A stretch of DNA of 32,132 bases, from NCBI RefSeq assembly GCF_022690765.1, contig NZ_JALCZA010000053.1, positions 1 to 32,132 of the forward strand, given 5' to 3'. How positions within the stretch are numbered: the first letter of the stretch is position 1; each line of letters begins with the position of its first letter. Under the pieces are notes generated by a model. That model was given only the letters and a program-made list of their open reading frames with translations, did no database searches and was not told where the DNA came from. Source of the DNA: Anaeromyxobacter oryzisoli. Lineage in GTDB: Bacteria > Myxococcota > Myxococcia > Myxococcales > Anaeromyxobacteraceae. Both the position numbers and the translations under genes were made by a program. Positions 29,801 through 32,132 of the stretch are shown piece by piece.

Positions 29801-31983
29801 GCGGCGACGCCGACGGCCCGGTGGAGCTGTGGGCGTTCCTCCCGCCGGATCTCCTCGGGAAGATCCCGGCGCTGTTCGGCAACGACCACCAGCTCTTCGT
29901 GGACGGGACGGCCATGGTCCGCGACGTCTGGGTGGACGGCCAGGCGAACGGGATGGGGATCGCGGCCCACCTGGACGACGTGAAGGAGGCCGCGGAGTTC
30001 CACACCGTCGCGGTGGTCGGCGAGCGGCGCGGCGGCACCCACTACTTCGCCCTCGACGTGACCGACGCGGCGAAGCTCCCGTCCGAGAACGCCGGGAAGC
30101 CCGCGGAGCCGAAGTTCCTGTGGATCTACCCGGAGCCGTCGGACCCCGAGTCACTGCAGTTCGGCGAGACCTACACCGACTTCCTCCCGGTGCCGCCCCC
30201 GGTCGGGCCGGTGCGCATCCAGGCGGACTCGACCGCCTCCCAGCCGGAGTGGGGCATGGCCGCCCCCGGCGCGAACACGCCCGTCATGACGACCGGCCTG
30301 ACAAGCCCGGTCCAGTACCACGAGCGTTGGGTGACCCTGCTCCCGGGCGGCGTCGATCCGCAGTCCCTGCGCGGGCGCGGCGTTCACATGGTGGACGTCT
30401 GGACCGGCAAGGAGCTGTTCGACTTCTCGTATCCGAGCGATCCGACGACGGCGGCGGCCAACGACCCCCGCCGCGCCCTCACCTTCCCGGTCGCGGCCAC
30501 CCCGGCGATGGTGATGTGGGGTCAATCCACGCGGCGACAGAGCCTCGGGTTCGAGAACGACGGGTACTTCGACACCGCCACCTTCGGCGACACCGGCGGT
30601 CAGCTCTGGGTGCTTCGCTTCAACGTGCCGGGCCAGCTCGGCACCAACGGCAAGGTCGGGAACTGGTTCGGCGCGCGCGTGTTCCAGATGGGCGAGACCG
30701 CCAGCCCCGGCAGCCTGTGCGCCACCCGCGGCGGGCAGCCGTTCTACTACATCACCGAGAACACCGCGCTCGCGGGCTCCCACATCTACCGCGTGTACGC
30801 GGGGACCGGGGACCGGTTCAACATCCTGGACACGAACGGCGGGATCTGCGGCCCGACCAACCTCCGCGCGTGCGCGCAGCACGGGTGCACGGTGTCGCTC
30901 GACCCCGCCCTCAACGCGCTCGCCGCCACGGACCTGGGGACCGACGCGCGCGGGCTCGCGCAGGGCGTCTGCCAGAGCGACTTCACGGCGCTCCCGGCGA
31001 CCGCGAACCCGTCGGGCACCGGACCGAGCTGCGGCACCATCGGCGGCGCGAACATCAGCGTCTCGTCGTGCCCCTCGGTCAGCTCCGGCGCGGGCTCCTT
31101 CACGAAGGACGTCACGGCGAGCTGCAGCGCGGACGCGGACGGCGACTACGGCTGCACGCGGGCGAGCTCCACGTCGGGGGTGGCGAGCTACGGGAGCAAG
31201 CTGGACCTCACCACCGCGACCACCGCCGCGCAGCCGGCCTCGCGGAACTGGTTCTTCTCGTTCCGGGTGTTCGAGGACACCGGCAAGCGCAGCGTCTTCA
31301 AGGACGCCGCCGGCGCGGCGGACTACGATAACGCCCGCTATTTCCTCTCGGACACCGTGACGGCGTCCTCGCCGCTGACGGCGAGCTACACCGCCAGCGC
31401 CGGGATCGTCGTCATCGACGGCGCGGCGACCAACCCCACCCCGCTCGCGACCGCGGACTCGAACGGCTGGGCCCTGTTCTACGATCACGGGCCGACGGTC
31501 GTCACCGAGGGGCACACCTTCAACGTCAACCCTCTCGACGAGCGCACCTCCTCGGTCTCGAGCCTCTACTCGAAGCTGATCTGGAACACGATCCAGCCGG
31601 CGCTCAGCGAGGCGACGAGCGCGATCTCGACCTGCGCGCAGTCCAAGTGCACCGCGGCCTACCGCAGGCTCAACTACCTCTACGGCGCCGATCCCGTCAC
31701 CGGCGGACCGGTGCTCACCGACTCCAGCGGGGCCCTGACGCGCACCATCACCCGGACGACCCTCGTGACCCCCGGCGGTCTGCAGCCGACGGTCTTCGTC
31801 AACGGCAAGGGGCAGATCGCCGTGGGCCAGACGGGCGTACCGCCGGAGCAGGGGGCGACCAACCTCCCGATGACCAGCGCGATGGACCCGGTGATGGGGC
31901 TCGGCACCGTCGAGGTGAGCCGCGACCTGCACGCCTGCCGGCACGCGGTGGACGCGGCGGCTGCGGCCGCGGCCTGCAGGTGA
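26887..31983 (+). CDS. pilY1: PilY1-like pilus tip/adhesin protein
   Basis: The 1698-residue secreted protein has an N-terminal signal peptide (MRRTALRIALVLAAAVLLS, cleavage near residue 26). A von Willebrand A-like domain follows, with the region NIFFVVGTADSMARL (residues 67-80), where the MIDAS DxSxS is degenerate, and later VIILTDGQPSPNDGAD (about 433) and VYTVGFGTG. Calcium-loop-like segments DLDCDGSC and DKDGHFIAEDGDGNF lie near 640-670. The C-terminal part is the PilY1 beta-propeller, opening FKLGDIYHSSPVVVDAPL (about 855) with MVLVGANDGLLHAFNGGRW and the loop DTATFGDTGGQLWVLRFN. ATG 26887 follows AGGAG. Such proteins sit at the pilus tip, prime assembly and modulate adhesion. It is downstream of all four minor pilins. 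Three tandem hairpins follow its stop. Confidence 0.95.
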   Translation: MRRTALRIALVLAAAVLLSTPHAGVSGTCSNSAARNLLAGGATDALLNPPWEEDNAFFSSQAGYPNIFFVVGTADSMARLPPNGPAYLGATGSPIPTTGIVGCGQDTVSSTLSSNAMLAAIAARVYHSPCGKTTLEGLAFAGQGTDYAAAAGAVCPYYTPSNTFALAAGFDPDFYASGTGLTVGSGAPNLFPKDLVFHDNAGTGTAWARTGNLPGDHNYGDGWSFTAVHPYQTSTQANGNNYNWTAASIAQFCADQGTAQQGTQSRQDICNACLSSKGWYYDGTVRTATVDGASVSYPSIWYTGNYLNFFPPKFVIARKVVKDVIASQSRIRMAMAQFGSNDYKFISDFNPSCQSVFGGGNWESNRSTYVNDVNALAWGGTSPLSKALFDVGRYYHTPSLPWFGQGWAMNGPGWSSNGSANQLAVCWSCQQSNVIILTDGQPSPNDGADLPPGTSSIADSNSGKYAGDAATGVLGASLRDCPRCGYFTGADDYKNNLTRVAFYLHNYDLRSEPAGACGGTGTTLDGRGNPGKQTLTVYTVGFGTGAGDATRILSDAATIGGGIAVRAQAADELRSGIYQVFADISSRSTSFSVATVSTLQTAAGNAVIVPRFAPSRDSHWPGHLYRYEMYSEFVNACAPGGAGDLDCDGSCTSTFLQDKDGHFIAEDGDGNFVQLSPNLPACAQTPKCVAAGKPCGALTNVPANPWWDAYQTLQNQTWKTRTVWTALDDAAPAGTIDSHDSTVRLEATDTFAQTLLPYLGLGTTGTACATLAQKIETAGDPVTAQVMRTSKLECAKEMIRFVLGADVLNEAGRLPGQGWPAPTANGLPATLGDPTTNPPTPPNLPNQDLLLDRPFKLGDIYHSSPVVVDAPLPYDGILCPNGLHNQCLDSLWRTPVKMKDGINQYDRYSKSSLYQYRRKMVLVGANDGLLHAFNGGRWHANPTPGQHNAAADDPATSSIDESLPPYNGYYDRGDADGPVELWAFLPPDLLGKIPALFGNDHQLFVDGTAMVRDVWVDGQANGMGIAAHLDDVKEAAEFHTVAVVGERRGGTHYFALDVTDAAKLPSENAGKPAEPKFLWIYPEPSDPESLQFGETYTDFLPVPPPVGPVRIQADSTASQPEWGMAAPGANTPVMTTGLTSPVQYHERWVTLLPGGVDPQSLRGRGVHMVDVWTGKELFDFSYPSDPTTAAANDPRRALTFPVAATPAMVMWGQSTRRQSLGFENDGYFDTATFGDTGGQLWVLRFNVPGQLGTNGKVGNWFGARVFQMGETASPGSLCATRGGQPFYYITENTALAGSHIYRVYAGTGDRFNILDTNGGICGPTNLRACAQHGCTVSLDPALNALAATDLGTDARGLAQGVCQSDFTALPATANPSGTGPSCGTIGGANISVSSCPSVSSGAGSFTKDVTASCSADADGDYGCTRASSTSGVASYGSKLDLTTATTAAQPASRNWFFSFRVFEDTGKRSVFKDAAGAADYDNARYFLSDTVTASSPLTASYTASAGIVVIDGAATNPTPLATADSNGWALFYDHGPTVVTEGHTFNVNPLDERTSSVSSLYSKLIWNTIQPALSEATSAISTCAQSKCTAAYRRLNYLYGADPVTGGPVLTDSSGALTRTITRTTLVTPGGLQPTVFVNGKGQIAVGQTGVPPEQGATNLPMTSAMDPVMGLGTVEVSRDLHACRHAVDAAAAAAACR

Positions 31984-32005
31984 CGCGCCGGGATCGGGGC
32001 CGCGC

Positions 32006-32037
32006 TCAAGGCCCGTCGAACAATCGACGGGCCTTGA
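32006..32037 (+). terminator. Perfect 14-bp hairpin after pilY1
   Basis: TCAAGGCCCGTCGA (32006-32019) pairs perfectly with its complement (32024-32037) around a 4-nt loop ACAA. It is 23 bp after the pilY1 stop. There is no U tract, so it is a terminator or a 3' stability element. Confidence 0.65.
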
Positions 32038-32047
32038 CCATCCAGGA

Positions 32048-32069
32048 GGGGCGGGCCGTCGCCCGCCCC
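32048..32069. repeat. Second hairpin of the pilY1 3' cluster
   Basis: GGGGCGGGC / GCCCGCCCC (32048-32056 and 32061-32069) has a 4-nt loop. It starts 10 bp after the first hairpin and is a perfect 9-bp stem. Confidence 0.6.
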
Positions 32070-32071
32070 TC

Positions 32072-32094
32072 GCGCCCGAAGTGAATTCGGGCGC
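32072..32094. repeat. Third hairpin of the pilY1 3' cluster
   Basis: GCGCCCGAA / TTCGGGCGC (32072-32080 and 32086-32094) has a 5-nt loop. It contains an overlapping alternative stem GTGAA / TTCAC. It follows the second hairpin by 2 bp. Confidence 0.6.
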
Positions 32095-32132
32095 TTCACC
32101 CCACCCGCCGCCCCGCTCACGCGGGTCGGCCT

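Noticed and set aside
27415-30042. An 875-codon open frame on the minus strand opposite pilY1
   Set aside because: Antisense to an evident PilY1 protein; composition is Arg/Val/Gly-rich without any domain. The same holds for 30151-31944 on the minus strand.

Overview
The window is GC-rich bacterial DNA (by eye about 70% or more) with strong third-position G/C bias. Its gene content is that of a myxobacterial type IVa pilus (T4aP) locus. The set pilA, PilG-like, ABC ATPase (PilH), ABC permease (PilI), pilD, pilM-N-O-P-Q, then a roadblock/LC7 gene, efp, accB, accC and a TPR gene matches, from memory, the order around pilM-Q in Myxococcus xanthus. The very high GC and divergence suggest a relative such as Anaeromyxobacter. 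That assignment is inference.

Layout. (1) 1-4973, minus strand: a TPR protein cut by the window edge, then accC, accB, efp and a roadblock/LC7 protein. Transcription runs from the LC7 gene towards position 1, from a credible sigma-70-type promoter at 5038-5067. (2) 5260-10807, minus strand: pilM, pilN, pilO, pilP, pilQ, the alignment complex and outer-membrane secretin, almost without gaps. A small XRE-type repressor-like gene (10904-11134) sits just upstream. (3) 11383-12753, minus strand: a sigma-54 activator (PilR/NtrC type) with a GAFTDA loop instead of GAFTGA. (4) 12949-17851: a block that is not part of the canonical pil set. It holds a GT-C (TMTC-like) membrane glycosyltransferase with TPRs on the plus strand, converging with three minus-strand genes that look like the complete polyprenyl-phosphate D-arabinofuranose pathway: a UbiA-family phosphoribosyltransferase, a DprE1-like oxidase and a DprE2-like reductase. 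(5) 17955-20885, minus strand: ABC ATPase (PilH), prepilin peptidase pilD and a two-TM histidine kinase in one tight operon. (6) 21182-23546, plus strand: pilA behind a good -24/-12 promoter and followed by a terminator, then the PilG-like gene and the PilI-like permease. (7) 23736-31983, plus strand: four minor pilins (FimU, PilV, PilW and PilX types) and a 1698-residue PilY1-like adhesin/tip protein, ended by three perfect hairpins.

How it fits together. The kinase and the sigma-54 activator probably control pilA. PilD processes PilA and the minor pilins. PilMNOPQ form the envelope-spanning machine. The minor pilins and PilY1 prime the pilus and sit at its tip. The most interesting feature is the arabinofuranose-donor cassette with a GT-C transferase embedded between the two regulators of a T4aP locus. 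It recalls the D-Araf modification of pilins in group IV Pseudomonas aeruginosa, but with a TMTC-like enzyme as the candidate transferase. The motor genes pilB, pilT and pilC are not in this window, and no RNA genes, IS elements or CRISPR arrays were seen.
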